Shown here: positions 37,467 through 44,680 of the stretch, piece after piece
Layout: every line of letters starts with the position of its first letter
Position numbering within the stretch: the first letter of the stretch is position 1
From: Mycobacterium sp. GA-1199
Lineage (GTDB): Bacteria > Actinomycetota > Actinomycetes > Mycobacteriales > Mycobacteriaceae
Assembly: GCF_001500045.1 (NCBI RefSeq)
Contig: NZ_LQIX01000001.1
Coordinates: forward strand, 496,001-560,000
Reading direction: 5' to 3'
DNA: 64,000 nt
Translations under genes and position numbers: made by a program
The notes under the pieces: model-generated
Told to the model about the DNA's origin: nothing
Database searches by the model: none
What the model saw: only the letters and a program-made list of their open reading frames with translations

Positions 37467-37711
37467 CGGGGCTTCGCCGGCTGCTCAGTCGACGGGTCAG
37501 CGTCGAGGCGATGATCGAGGCCGGCATGTGGCTGTCGATCCCGTATCTGGTGATCGGGCTGATATGGGCCTTCTTCGACGCCGAGCAGGTGCAGCTGATC
37601 GACACTGCGCTGCGCACGCGGATACCGGCCGGGTCCGACATCGGCGCGTTCATGGTGACGGCGGTGTTCTGGCCGGCGAACCTGTTGGGCATCGAACTCT
37701 GCGTTCCCTGA
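37463..37711 (+). CDS. Small membrane protein 2 of the MpaB-oxygenase operon
   Basis: An 82-residue protein with two predicted membrane helices (about 20-38 and 62-80) and a basic N-terminus. It is homologous to the 73-residue protein encoded on the other side of the oxygenase: both have a PYxVIGxxW first helix and an FWPAxL second helix ending in CV. ATG 37463 overlaps the oxygenase stop. The pair may dock, anchor or feed electrons to the oxygenase; this is inference. Confidence 0.68.
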   Translation: MTGLRRLLSRRVSVEAMIEAGMWLSIPYLVIGLIWAFFDAEQVQLIDTALRTRIPAGSDIGAFMVTAVFWPANLLGIELCVP

Positions 37712-37775
37712 CGCATCGTGTGCGACCCGCGGTTCATTGAGATGGCGAATACCGACGACTGACGTACGCCAATAC

Positions 37776-37805
37776 GCGTCCCGCAGCGCTCTGCTGGTGG
37801 GACGC
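37776..37805. terminator. Hairpin after the MpaB operon
   Basis: Stem GCGTCCC (37776-37782) with GGGACGC (37799-37805), extended inside by CAGC/GCTG around a five-base loop and two unpaired positions. It lies 64 bp after the second small membrane gene and 38 bp before the 55-codon ORF. There is no T-tract. It could end the upstream transcript or fold in the leader of the downstream dehydrogenase unit. Confidence 0.45.
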
Positions 37806-37843
37806 TCAATTCGGAGTGGATTTCGCTCGTGGAAGGAGCCCGT

Positions 37844-38011
37844 ATGACCACCATCGAGCCCGCCGTGCGGTACGACCCGATCGACAACGCTGAGCACCTG
37901 GCCAATGTGATGCAGCCAGAGACCGGTAAGCCGAGGGCCGAGGCCTCCTCGGAACCGGTGATGTCCGGCGACCCGCAGTTCGGTCTCTCAGCAAAGCGGG
38001 CCGGGAAATGA
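37844..38011 (+). CDS. 55-codon ORF coupled to alcohol dehydrogenase gene
   Basis: ATG 37844 is preceded by GGAAGGAG at ideal spacing and encodes a 55-residue hydrophilic, acidic-then-basic peptide (starts MTTIEPAVRYDPIDNAEHLA, ends SAKRAGK). Its stop overlaps the dehydrogenase ATG (ATGA). It has no Cys, no membrane helix and no resemblance to the mycofactocin precursor MftA (no IDGMCGVY-like end). It may be a small accessory protein or a coupled leader. Confidence 0.6.
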   Translation: MTTIEPAVRYDPIDNAEHLANVMQPETGKPRAEASSEPVMSGDPQFGLSAKRAGK

Positions 38012-39171
38012 AGTGCCGAGGCGCAGTTCTGCGCGGCGTCGGGCGTGAGTGGGAGATCGAGGAGATCACGCTGGACCCTCCGCGTGACGGTGAGGTGTTG
38101 GTGCAGATGGCGGTCGCGGGAGTCTGTCATTCGGACGACCACTACTCGACTGGCGACGGGGTGATGTCCGACCAGCTCGTCGCGATCGTCGAAGCGACCG
38201 GCGGCGTGGTGCCCGACTTCTTCCCCATGGTCGGCGGGCACGAAGGCGCCGGCGTGGTCGTGGAGGTTGGTCCCGGCGTGCGGACGGTGCAGCCCGGCGA
38301 TCGTGTGGCGACCTCCTTCATCCCCGCTTGCGGCGCCTGCCGGTGGTGCGTGTCGGGAATGACCTACTTGTGTGACAACGGCGCCATGATGTTCGACAAG
38401 GGCATGGTCACCGACGGCACATCCCGCCGCCACGTCGGTGAGGAAGACCTGACGGCGATGACGCAACTCGGCACGTTCGCCGAATACGCCGTCCTGGCCG
38501 AGGAATCGGTCATAAAGATCGACGAGTCGATCCCTCTGGAAGCAGCGTCGCTGGTGTCCTGCGGTGTGACGACCGGTTGGGGCTCGGCGACGGTCGGTGT
38601 GGGCACGCAACCCGGCGACACCGTCGTCATCATCGGCGCTGGGGGAGTGGGCATCAACGCTGTGCAGGGAGCCCGGGCGGCCGGTGCGGTTTCCGTCGTC
38701 GCAGTGGATCCCGTGGGCTTCAAAAGAGATACGGCCAAGTTCTTCGGCGCCACTGAGACGGCGACCTCCGCCGAGGAGGCCATCCCGATGGTCCGCGAAT
38801 TGACAGCAGGTGTAATGGCGGATCGGGTGGTTTTGACCCCGAGTGTGCTGCCGGCCGAGCTGCTGGCGCCCGCGATGATGTTGACCCGCAAGGGTGGAAC
38901 GTGTCTGATGACCGCAATCCCGAAGCTCGACGTGAACATCGTGCCGCTGCTGCTGGTGGACTTCATTCAGTCTTGTAAGACACTGAAGGGACTGTTGTAC
39001 GGCGGGATGAACCCGCGTGCCAGCATGCCGATGCTGTTATCGATGTACCGAAACGGCAGCCTGATGCTCGATGAGTTGATCACGCGTCGGTACCGGCTCG
39101 ATCAGATCAACGACGCGTTCCGCGACATGCGCGAAGGACGCAACATCCGCGGCATCATCGAGTTCGCCTGA
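38008..39171 (+). CDS. NDMA-dependent (mycofactocin-type) alcohol dehydrogenase
   Basis: A 387-residue zinc-dependent medium-chain dehydrogenase. Catalytic zinc ligands are probably C40, H78 and C185; the structural zinc site is C108, C111, C114 and C122. The nucleotide motif is IIGAGGVGINAVQGARAAG. The insert MMFDKGMVTDGTSRRHVGEEDL is characteristic of the nitrosodimethylaniline-dependent group, whose NAD is tightly bound and re-oxidised through mycofactocin. It therefore probably relies on mft genes elsewhere in the genome. The substrate alcohol is unknown; the upstream oxygenase suggests a shared catabolic role. Confidence 0.88.
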   Translation: MKCRGAVLRGVGREWEIEEITLDPPRDGEVLVQMAVAGVCHSDDHYSTGDGVMSDQLVAIVEATGGVVPDFFPMVGGHEGAGVVVEVGPGVRTVQPGDRVATSFIPACGACRWCVSGMTYLCDNGAMMFDKGMVTDGTSRRHVGEEDLTAMTQLGTFAEYAVLAEESVIKIDESIPLEAASLVSCGVTTGWGSATVGVGTQPGDTVVIIGAGGVGINAVQGARAAGAVSVVAVDPVGFKRDTAKFFGATETATSAEEAIPMVRELTAGVMADRVVLTPSVLPAELLAPAMMLTRKGGTCLMTAIPKLDVNIVPLLLVDFIQSCKTLKGLLYGGMNPRASMPMLLSMYRNGSLMLDELITRRYRLDQINDAFRDMREGRNIRGIIEFA

Positions 39172-39178
39172 CGGGCAT

Positions 39179-39929
39179 ATGTATCCACGACCATCGGGCG
39201 CTGACGCACTCGCGGGGTATCCCGTCGTGCCCGAAGCGGTGCCGCGGCCGGTCTTCTCCGAACAACGTTGGTGCGACCTTACTTTCGTGCACTGGCCGGT
39301 GCGACCCGATGCGGTCACGTCGCTGTACCCGGCGGGCACCCGCCCCGATGTCTTCAGCGACGGCTTCACCTATGTCGGCCTGGTGCCCTTTCAGATGCGT
39401 GATACGACGATCGGGCGGGTGATTCCGCTGCCGTACCTCGGCACCTTCGCCGAGACGAATGTCCGGCTGTATTCGATCGACGAGTCCGGCCGTCACGGAG
39501 TGGTGTTCCGTTCGCTGGAGACCGCGCGGTTGGCGGTCGTGCCCACCCTGCGCCTGACCCTCGGCATTCCCTACACCTGGGCGAAGATGCGCATCGACAG
39601 GACGGCGGACATCATCACCTACACCAGCGAGCGGCGGTGGCCGCACCGCGGATTGCGCAGCGTGGTCAGCGTGCGCGTCGGCGACGAAGTGACGCCGACC
39701 GCTGGAGGTGTGGCTGACCGCGCGCTGGGGTGCGCACACCCGCAAGGCCGGCCGCACCTGGTGGGTGCCCAACGAACACGACCCCTGGCCGCTGTGCGCC
39801 GCCGAGATCACTTACCTGCGCGACGATCTCGTCGCCGCAGCCGGCGTCACCCCCGCGGGCCCGATGCTGCGGGCACTGTTCACCACGGGCGTCCAGGCCC
39901 GGTTCGGCCGCCCGTGCGTAGTCACCTGA
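39179..39929 (+). pseudogene. DUF2071 (YqjF-like) gene with frameshift
   Basis: The frame from ATG 39179 encodes the N-terminal two-thirds of a DUF2071 protein (RWCDLTFVHWPVRPDAVTSL, GFTYVGLVPFQMRDTTIGR, TFAETNVRLYSIDESGRHGV). Near 39700 the similarity jumps to the third frame (LEVWLTARWGAHTRKAGRT, WWVPNEHDPWPLCAAEIT) and runs to TGA 39927-39929. The total of 751 nt equals 250 codons plus one base, so a single inserted base at about 39700 (in GACCGCTGG) explains it. It may be a true pseudogene or a sequencing error. Function of the family is unknown. Confidence 0.82.
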
Positions 39930-40778
39930 TCAGGGGCCCGCGTATCCCGGCGGGTTGGGGGTGTCCACCCACAGGTCGACGCCCAGTTCCGCACCCGGAA
40001 CGCAGTCGTACACCGACAGGTCGGTCACCCCGGACTCCACAAGGACGTCCTCGCACAGCAGGGTCTGCCCGGTGTACTCGCGGGCGGGCTTGTTGAGGAT
40101 CACGTATGCGGCGTCGGCGTAGACGTCGGGCTTCCGCGCGCGCCCCATCGCCTCGTCCCCGCCCAACAGGTTCTGCACGGCCGCGGTCGCCACCATCGTG
40201 CGGGGCCACAGCGTGTTCGACGCGATACCGGCGGCCCGCATCTCCTCGGCGATTCCCAACGCGCACAACGTCATACCGAACTTCGCCATCATGTACGCCG
40301 TCGGCTTGAGCCACTGCGACTCCAGCCGGATCGGCGGCGACAGCGTCAGGATGTGCGGATTGTCGCGGCCCTTCATGTGCGGGATGCAGGCCTGTGACAC
40401 CGCGTAGGTACCGCGGACCTGGATGCCGTTCATCAGGTCGAACCGCTTCAGGGGGACCTCCTCGATCGAGCCGAGGTTGATCGCCGAGGCGTTGTTGACG
40501 CAGATGTCGATGCCGCCGAACTGTTCGACGGTCTTGGCGACCGCCGCGTCCACCGAGTCGCCGTCCCGGACATCGCCGACGATCGGCAGCGCCTGACCGC
40601 CGGCGTCCTCCAGCTCCTTGGCCGCGGTGTACACCGTGCCGGGCAGCTTGGGATGGGGTTCGGCGGTCTTCGCGATCAACGCGATGTTGGCGCCGTCGGC
40701 CGCGGCGCGCTTGGCGATCGCCAGGCCGATGCCGCGGCTCGCGCCGGAGATGAACATGGTCTTCCCGTTGAGCGACAT
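39930..40778 (-). CDS. Short-chain dehydrogenase/reductase (Rv3224-like)
   Basis: A 282-residue SDR. The cofactor motif is GASRGIG (12-18), NNASAINLG replaces the usual NNAG, and the catalytic set is S147, Y162 and K166 (YMMAK). The C-terminal half resembles the HSDL2-like group rather than classic ketoreductases, with EYTGQTLLCEDVL. Substrate unknown; Rv3224 occupies the same place. Its TGA directly abuts the TGA of the facing pseudogene within TGATCA. It is divergent from sigH. Confidence 0.9.
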   Translation of the reverse strand: MSLNGKTMFISGASRGIGLAIAKRAAADGANIALIAKTAEPHPKLPGTVYTAAKELEDAGGQALPIVGDVRDGDSVDAAVAKTVEQFGGIDICVNNASAINLGSIEEVPLKRFDLMNGIQVRGTYAVSQACIPHMKGRDNPHILTLSPPIRLESQWLKPTAYMMAKFGMTLCALGIAEEMRAAGIASNTLWPRTMVATAAVQNLLGGDEAMGRARKPDVYADAAYVILNKPAREYTGQTLLCEDVLVESGVTDLSVYDCVPGAELGVDLWVDTPNPPGYAGP

Positions 40779-40794
40779 GACCTCACCCTAACCG

Positions 40795-40857
40795 CCGCGA
40801 AATGGCATTCCGGCAGGTCCGCACTCGAACTTTTCCTGCTGGAATGCCATTTCGCGG
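40795..40857. repeat. Long inverted repeat between the SDR gene and sigH
   Basis: Arms of 23 nt at 40795-40817 and 40835-40857 with one mismatch; the left arm reads CCGCGAAATGGCATTCC then GGCAGG. The loop is 17 nt and ends in TTTT. It starts 17 bp from the SDR start and lies between divergent promoters, so it is not a classic terminator position. It could be a regulatory hairpin, a protein-binding palindrome or a repeat-family member. Confidence 0.85.
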
Positions 40858-40895
40858 GAGACGGGCGCGAGCGGCGCTCTCACGTCGGGATTCGG

Positions 40896-40922
40896 GGAAC
40901 AATCGAGCCTGGTGCCGCTGTT
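40896..40922 (+). promoter_or_regulatory. Probable SigH-type autoregulatory promoter of sigH
   Basis: GGAACA at 40896-40901, an 18-bp gap, then GTT at 40920-40922 match the mycobacterial SigH promoter pattern (GGAAC/T, 16-19 bp, GTT). Known sigH genes are autoregulated from such a promoter under oxidative or heat stress. Transcription from here would leave about 170 nt before the preferred sigH ATG. The stretch between contains in-frame alternative starts (40966, 40987) but no clearly better ribosome site. Confidence 0.62.
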
Positions 40923-41097
40923 GTTGACGGTGGCTGCATCGCGACGAGAATCCGCGGCCAAAAACATGTCGGTCTCAACCTCTAGGATGAGCGAAGGGGG
41001 TCAGGTGCCAACGCTGGCTACGGACTTTCCAGTGCTGCCGGTCGATCTACCGGGTTTGTACGCTGGCACCGCGACAGAAGGGACGGTGTTCCCCACC

Positions 41098-41745
41098 ATG
41101 ACCGACTCCGACGGGTCAACAGATTCGGCGGCTCCTGAACCGCAGGAGACCGACGCCGAACTCACCGCGCGCTTCGAGCGTGACGCGATTCCGCTGCTCG
41201 ACCAGCTGTACGGCGGCGCGCTGCGGATGACGCGCAACCCCGCCGACGCCGAGGACCTGTTGCAGGAAACCATGGTCAAGGCGTACGCCGGCTTCCGCTC
41301 GTTCCGCGAGGGCACCAACCTCAAGGCCTGGCTGTACCGCATCCTCACCAACACGTACATCAACAGCTACCGCAAAAAGCAGCGTCAGCCGGCGGAGTAC
41401 CCCACGGAGGAGATCACCGACTGGCAGCTCGCGGCCAACGCCGAGCATTCCTCGACCGGACTGCGCTCGGCCGAGGTCGAGGCGCTCGAGTTGCTGCCGG
41501 ACAACGAGATCAAGGAAGCACTGCAGGCGCTGCCCGAGGACTTTCGGATGGCGGTCTACTACGCCGACGTCGAGGGCTTCCCATACAAGGAGATCGCCGA
41601 GATCATGGACACGCCGATAGGCACGGTGATGTCCCGGCTGCACCGGGGCAGGCGCCAGCTGCGCGAGCTGCTGGCCGGTGTGGCCCGCGACCGTGGGTTC
41701 ATTCGGGGACAGCAGATGGACACGCCCGAGGAGGTCTCGTCGTGA
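41098..41745 (+). CDS. sigH: ECF sigma factor SigH
   Basis: Extracytoplasmic-function sigma factor of the oxidative/heat-stress response, 215 residues, nearly identical to M. tuberculosis SigH (216). Region 2 contains [20 protein letters not shown] and [23 protein letters not shown]; region 4 contains [42 protein letters not shown] in pieces, with the HTH. It directs thioredoxin, sigE/sigB and proteostasis genes. The anti-sigma gene overlaps its stop (GTGA). Confidence 0.95.
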   Translation: MTDSDGSTDSAAPEPQETDAELTARFERDAIPLLDQLYGGALRMTRNPADAEDLLQETMVKAYAGFRSFREGTNLKAWLYRILTNTYINSYRKKQRQPAEYPTEEITDWQLAANAEHSSTGLRSAEVEALELLPDNEIKEALQALPEDFRMAVYYADVEGFPYKEIAEIMDTPIGTVMSRLHRGRRQLRELLAGVARDRGFIRGQQMDTPEEVSS

Positions 41746-42047
41746 GCTCGTTCTCTGACGAAGAGCGATGGCAGCCCCCCGTCGGTCCCATCGACCCCGA
41801 GCATCCCGAATGTGCGGCGGTGATCGCCGAGGTGTGGACGCTGCTCGACGGTGAATGCACCCCCGAAACCCGCGACAAGTTGCGCCATCATCTGGAGGAG
41901 TGCCCCGCCTGCCTGCGCCACTACGGCGTCGAGGAACGGGTCAAGCAGCTGATCGCCAAGAAGTGCGGCGGTGAAAGAGCGCCGGAGAGCCTGCGCGAGC
42001 GGCTGCGCATCGAGATCAGCCGCACCACCATCATCCGGCGCGGTTAG
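41742..42047 (+). CDS. rshA: Redox-sensing anti-sigma factor RshA
   Basis: A 101-residue zinc-associated anti-sigma factor that binds SigH under reducing conditions and releases it on disulfide stress. The ZAS motif H50-LEE-C54-PA-C57 is present, with upstream H/C residues (H21, C24, C39) that can complete the zinc site. Length equals that of the M. tuberculosis protein. The GTG overlaps the sigH stop, giving stoichiometric coupled expression of sigma and anti-sigma. Confidence 0.93.
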   Translation: MSSFSDEERWQPPVGPIDPEHPECAAVIAEVWTLLDGECTPETRDKLRHHLEECPACLRHYGVEERVKQLIAKKCGGERAPESLRERLRIEISRTTIIRRG

Positions 42048-42071
42048 CGCCGGGGATCACGCCTGGGCGCG

Positions 42072-42164
42072 TCAGCGCACCGATTTCGAACCGGCGTTGG
42101 GCCGCTTACCGTGGTTGGCCTTGGTGTGCTTGCGGTCACGCTTCTTACGGCCACGCTTGGCCAT
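42072..42164 (-). CDS. 50S ribosomal protein bL37
   Basis: A 30-codon gene: the product starts MAKRGRKKRDRKHTKANHGK and ends RPNAGSKSVR. The first 24 residues correspond to bL37, the tiny basic protein found in cryo-EM structures of the M. smegmatis 50S subunit; here six extra residues follow. The ATG at 42164 is preceded by a perfect GGAGG at good spacing. It is antisense to, and lies between, rshA and the biotinylated-protein gene, and is short enough to be missed by gene finders. Confidence 0.92.
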   Translation of the reverse strand: MAKRGRKKRDRKHTKANHGKRPNAGSKSVR

Positions 42165-42320
42165 GATCTACCTCCGAATGCTCTGGGGATTGTCCGGCCC
42201 GTACTCGGCGGGCGCGTTGACGACCATTGTCTCATGGCCCGGCGACAGCGCTGACAAGCCGGTCGTGTGGTTCGATGTAGGCCGAAACGCATACAGCAGC
42301 GAAAGAGTAATGGGGTGATG

Positions 42321-42536
42321 ATGGCCGAGGACGTTCGCGCTGAGATCGTGGCCAGTGTGCTCGAGGTCGTGGTGAGCGAGGGCGATCAGATCGGCGAGGG
42401 GGACACCCTGGTGCTGCTGGAGTCGATGAAGATGGAGATTCCGGTGCTGGCCGAGGTGGCGGGCACCGTGAGCAAGGTCAGCGTCTCGGTCGGCGACGTG
42501 ATCCAGGCCGGCGACCTCATCGCGGTGATCAGCTGA
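42321..42536 (+). CDS. Biotinylated protein TB7.3 (biotinyl/lipoyl attachment domain)
   Basis: A 71-residue stand-alone biotin-carrier domain. The biotinylation site is K37 in LLESMKMEIPV, inside a complete barrel-sandwich domain (VGDVIQAGDLIAVIS at the end). Length and sequence match M. tuberculosis TB7.3 (Rv3221c). It probably serves as a small biotin carrier, but its carboxylase partner is not known. ATG 42321 is preferred; ATG 42318 precedes it directly. pdtaS follows 37 bp on. Confidence 0.93.
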   Translation: MAEDVRAEIVASVLEVVVSEGDQIGEGDTLVLLESMKMEIPVLAEVAGTVSKVSVSVGDVIQAGDLIAVIS

Positions 42537-42573
42537 TCCGCCCGTCGTGAACGGCCGCCGGAAGTAGCCCCCG

Positions 42574-44061
42574 ATGTCCACCCTCGGTGACCTGCTCGCC
42601 GAGCACACCGTGCTGCCCGGCAACGCGGTCGACCATCTCCATGCGGTCGTCGGCGAATGGCAGCTGCTCGCCGACCTGTCCTTCGCCGACTACCTGATGT
42701 GGGTGCGCCGTGACGACGGCGCCCTGGTCTGCGTGGCGCAGGTGCGGCCCAACACGGCGCCGACGGTGCTGCTGGCCGACGCGGTCGCCACGCTGGCCGA
42801 CGCCGACGCGATGCCACTGGTCACCACGGCGTTCACGGCCGGTGAAATCGTCGTGGGAGACGGTGCGGGTCAACAGGTTTCGCCGGGACTCAACGTGGAA
42901 GCGGTTCCTGTGCGGTACAAGGACGAGGTGGTCGCGGTGCTGACGCATCAGACCGCGTTGGAGTCCAGGAAGGCCAGCCCGCTGGAGTCCGCCTACCTCG
43001 ACTGCGCCGGCGATCTCTTGCACATGCTCTCGGAGGGCACCTTCCCGAACGTGGGAGACATCGCGATGTCGCGCTCGAGCCCCCGCGTCGGCGACGGGTT
43101 CATCCGGCTCGACGAGGCCGGGGTGGTCACCTTCGCGAGCCCCAACGCGATCTCCGCCTATCACCGGATGGGCCTGGCCGCCGAGCTCGGCGGCCACAAC
43201 CTGGTCACCGTCACGCGCCCGCTCATCGGCGACCCGTTCGAGGCGCAGGAACTGGCCAACCACGTGCGCGACTCGCTGGCCGGCGGATCGAGCATGCGCA
43301 TGGAGGTCGACGCGGGTGGTGCAGCCGTGCTGATGCGCACGCTGCCGCTGGTCGTGCACGGCAAACCGGTGGGGGCAGCGGTGCTGATCCGCGACGTCAC
43401 GGAGGTCAAGCGCCGCGACCGCGCCCTGCTGTCGAAGGACGCCACGATCCGCGAGATCCACCATCGCGTGAAGAACAACCTGCAGACCGTCGCGGCTCTG
43501 CTGCGCCTGCAGGCCCGGCGCACCAACAACGACGAAGGCCGCGAAGCGCTGATGGAATCGGTGCGGCGGGTGTCATCGATCGCGTTGGTCCACGATGCGC
43601 TGTCGATGTCGGTCGACGAGGAGGTCAACCTCGACGAGGTCGTCGACCGGATCCTGCCGATGATGAACGATGTCGCCGCCGTTGACAGCCCGATCCGCAT
43701 CTATCGTGTGGGCGATCTCGGTGTGCTCGACGCCGACCGCGCCACCGCGCTGATCATGGTGATCACCGAGCTGGTGCAGAACGCCATCGAGCACGCCTTC
43801 GACCCCGGCGTGCGCGAGGGCAGTGTCACCATCCGGGCAGAGCGCTCGGCCCGGTGGCTCGATGTGGTCGTTCACGACGACGGCCGGGGTCTGCCCGACG
43901 GGTTCAGCCTGGAGAAGTCCGACCGGCTCGGTCTGCAGATCGTGCGCACGCTGGTGTCGGCCGAACTGGACGGGTCGCTGGGCATGCGTGAGGGACGGGC
44001 CGGCGGAACCGATGTGGTGCTGCGGGTGCCGCTGGGCCGGCAACGCCGACTCGCACAGTAG
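42574..44061 (+). CDS. pdtaS: Cytosolic sensor histidine kinase PdtaS
   Basis: A 495-residue soluble kinase with no membrane helix. The N-terminal GAF domain (about 1-150) and PAS domain (about 175-280) precede a HisKA_2 dimerisation box IREIHHRVKNNLQTVAALL with the acceptor His at 296-297. A HATPase_c domain follows (TELVQNAIEHAFDPG, DDGRGLPDGF, LGLQIVRTLV). PdtaS phosphorylates the antiterminator PdtaR and has been linked to sensing of c-di-GMP, NO and copper. It faces whiB1 across a strong bidirectional terminator. Confidence 0.95.
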   Translation: MSTLGDLLAEHTVLPGNAVDHLHAVVGEWQLLADLSFADYLMWVRRDDGALVCVAQVRPNTAPTVLLADAVATLADADAMPLVTTAFTAGEIVVGDGAGQQVSPGLNVEAVPVRYKDEVVAVLTHQTALESRKASPLESAYLDCAGDLLHMLSEGTFPNVGDIAMSRSSPRVGDGFIRLDEAGVVTFASPNAISAYHRMGLAAELGGHNLVTVTRPLIGDPFEAQELANHVRDSLAGGSSMRMEVDAGGAAVLMRTLPLVVHGKPVGAAVLIRDVTEVKRRDRALLSKDATIREIHHRVKNNLQTVAALLRLQARRTNNDEGREALMESVRRVSSIALVHDALSMSVDEEVNLDEVVDRILPMMNDVAAVDSPIRIYRVGDLGVLDADRATALIMVITELVQNAIEHAFDPGVREGSVTIRAERSARWLDVVVHDDGRGLPDGFSLEKSDRLGLQIVRTLVSAELDGSLGMREGRAGGTDVVLRVPLGRQRRLAQ

Positions 44062-44128
44062 CAATCTTCGCAATTCGCAAATCGGCTATTCGCGTCGCAA
44101 ATCGGCCGCTATTGCATTTGCAGAAAGA

Positions 44129-44156
44129 TACGGCCCCGACGTATGTCGGGGCCGTA
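44129..44156. terminator. Bidirectional terminator between pdtaS and whiB1
   Basis: A perfect 12-bp stem, TACGGCCCCGAC (44129-44140) and GTCGGGGCCGTA (44145-44156), closed by a GTAT loop. The plus-strand trail is AATGTTTGG and the minus-strand trail TCTTTCTGC, both T-containing. It sits in the convergent gap, 67 bp after pdtaS and 21 bp from the whiB1 stop. Confidence 0.85.
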
Positions 44157-44177
44157 AATGTTTGGCTCGGGTAGGGC

Positions 44178-44432
44178 TCAGACTCCGCTGCGAGCCTTGG
44201 TGCGAGCATTGCGACGCTTGAGTGCGCGACGCTCGTCCTCGCTCATGCCGCCCCAGACGCCGGCGTCCTGTCCGGACTCCAAAGCCCAGGTCAGGCACTC
44301 CGTGGTGACGGGGCAACGGTTACAGACGAGCTTCGCGTCAGCGATCTGAGCGAGCGCCGGGCCGCTGTTTCCCACCGGGAAGAACAGTTCCGGATCCTCA
44401 TCGCGACAGACCGCCTTGTGGCGCCAATCCAT
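44178..44432 (-). CDS. whiB1: Iron-sulfur transcriptional regulator WhiB1
   Basis: An 84-residue WhiB-family [4Fe-4S] protein, nearly identical to WhiB1. Cluster Cys residues are C9, C37, C40 and C46; the GVWGGMSEDERR turn and basic tail (KRRNARTKARSGV) bind DNA and the sigma-A/RNAP interface. WhiB1 is essential and NO-sensitive. ATG 44432 has GAGGAG nine bases upstream. Starting further upstream would add an unrelated N-terminus. Its leader region is long (about 250 bp to the next gene). Confidence 0.96.
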   Translation of the reverse strand: MDWRHKAVCRDEDPELFFPVGNSGPALAQIADAKLVCNRCPVTTECLTWALESGQDAGVWGGMSEDERRALKRRNARTKARSGV

Positions 44433-44603
44433 TAGATCAAACTCCTCGTCAGATACGTCACCTGTGCGCAGCACGGCGCACGGCATATTCTTCGGCTGTT
44501 TAACGCGTGCACATTGAATGTTTCTGCAACGTTGCTTCGATGCTTTCACAGGCTGGACAGATGTCAATACTCGCGAGTTAACAAGTGCGCAATGTCACTA
44601 GCC

Positions 44604-44624
44604 GGGTGGCTTCGCACGCCACCC
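44604..44624 (-). terminator. Hairpin downstream of the lipid kinase gene
   Basis: A perfect 7-bp stem GGGTGGC (44604-44610) and GCCACCC (44618-44624) with a 7-nt loop lies 57 bp beyond the stop of the minus-strand lipid kinase gene and upstream of whiB1. It probably ends that transcript. The rest of 44433-44680 is the whiB1 control region; TTGACA on the minus strand at 44567-44562 is a possible -35 box, but no matching -10 is clear. Confidence 0.5.
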
Positions 44625-44680
44625 ACTCGTCTGTACTAGACTCGATCCAACTGCGCTCGAAATTCTACTCCGCTAGTCCG

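Noticed and set aside
39708..39929. A separate 73-codon gene after the DUF2071 N-terminal part
   Set aside because: It is the displaced C-terminal part of the same DUF2071 protein, separated by a one-base frameshift.
40912..41097. Extended sigH reading frame from GTG 40912
   Set aside because: The GTG overlaps the probable SigH promoter, and the extra sequence is absent from the M. tuberculosis protein; ATG 41098 gives the expected length.
44433..44680. CRP/Cmr binding site upstream of whiB1
   Set aside because: TGTGA-like words exist but none has a proper TGTGA-N6-TCACA partner, so I could not support the site.
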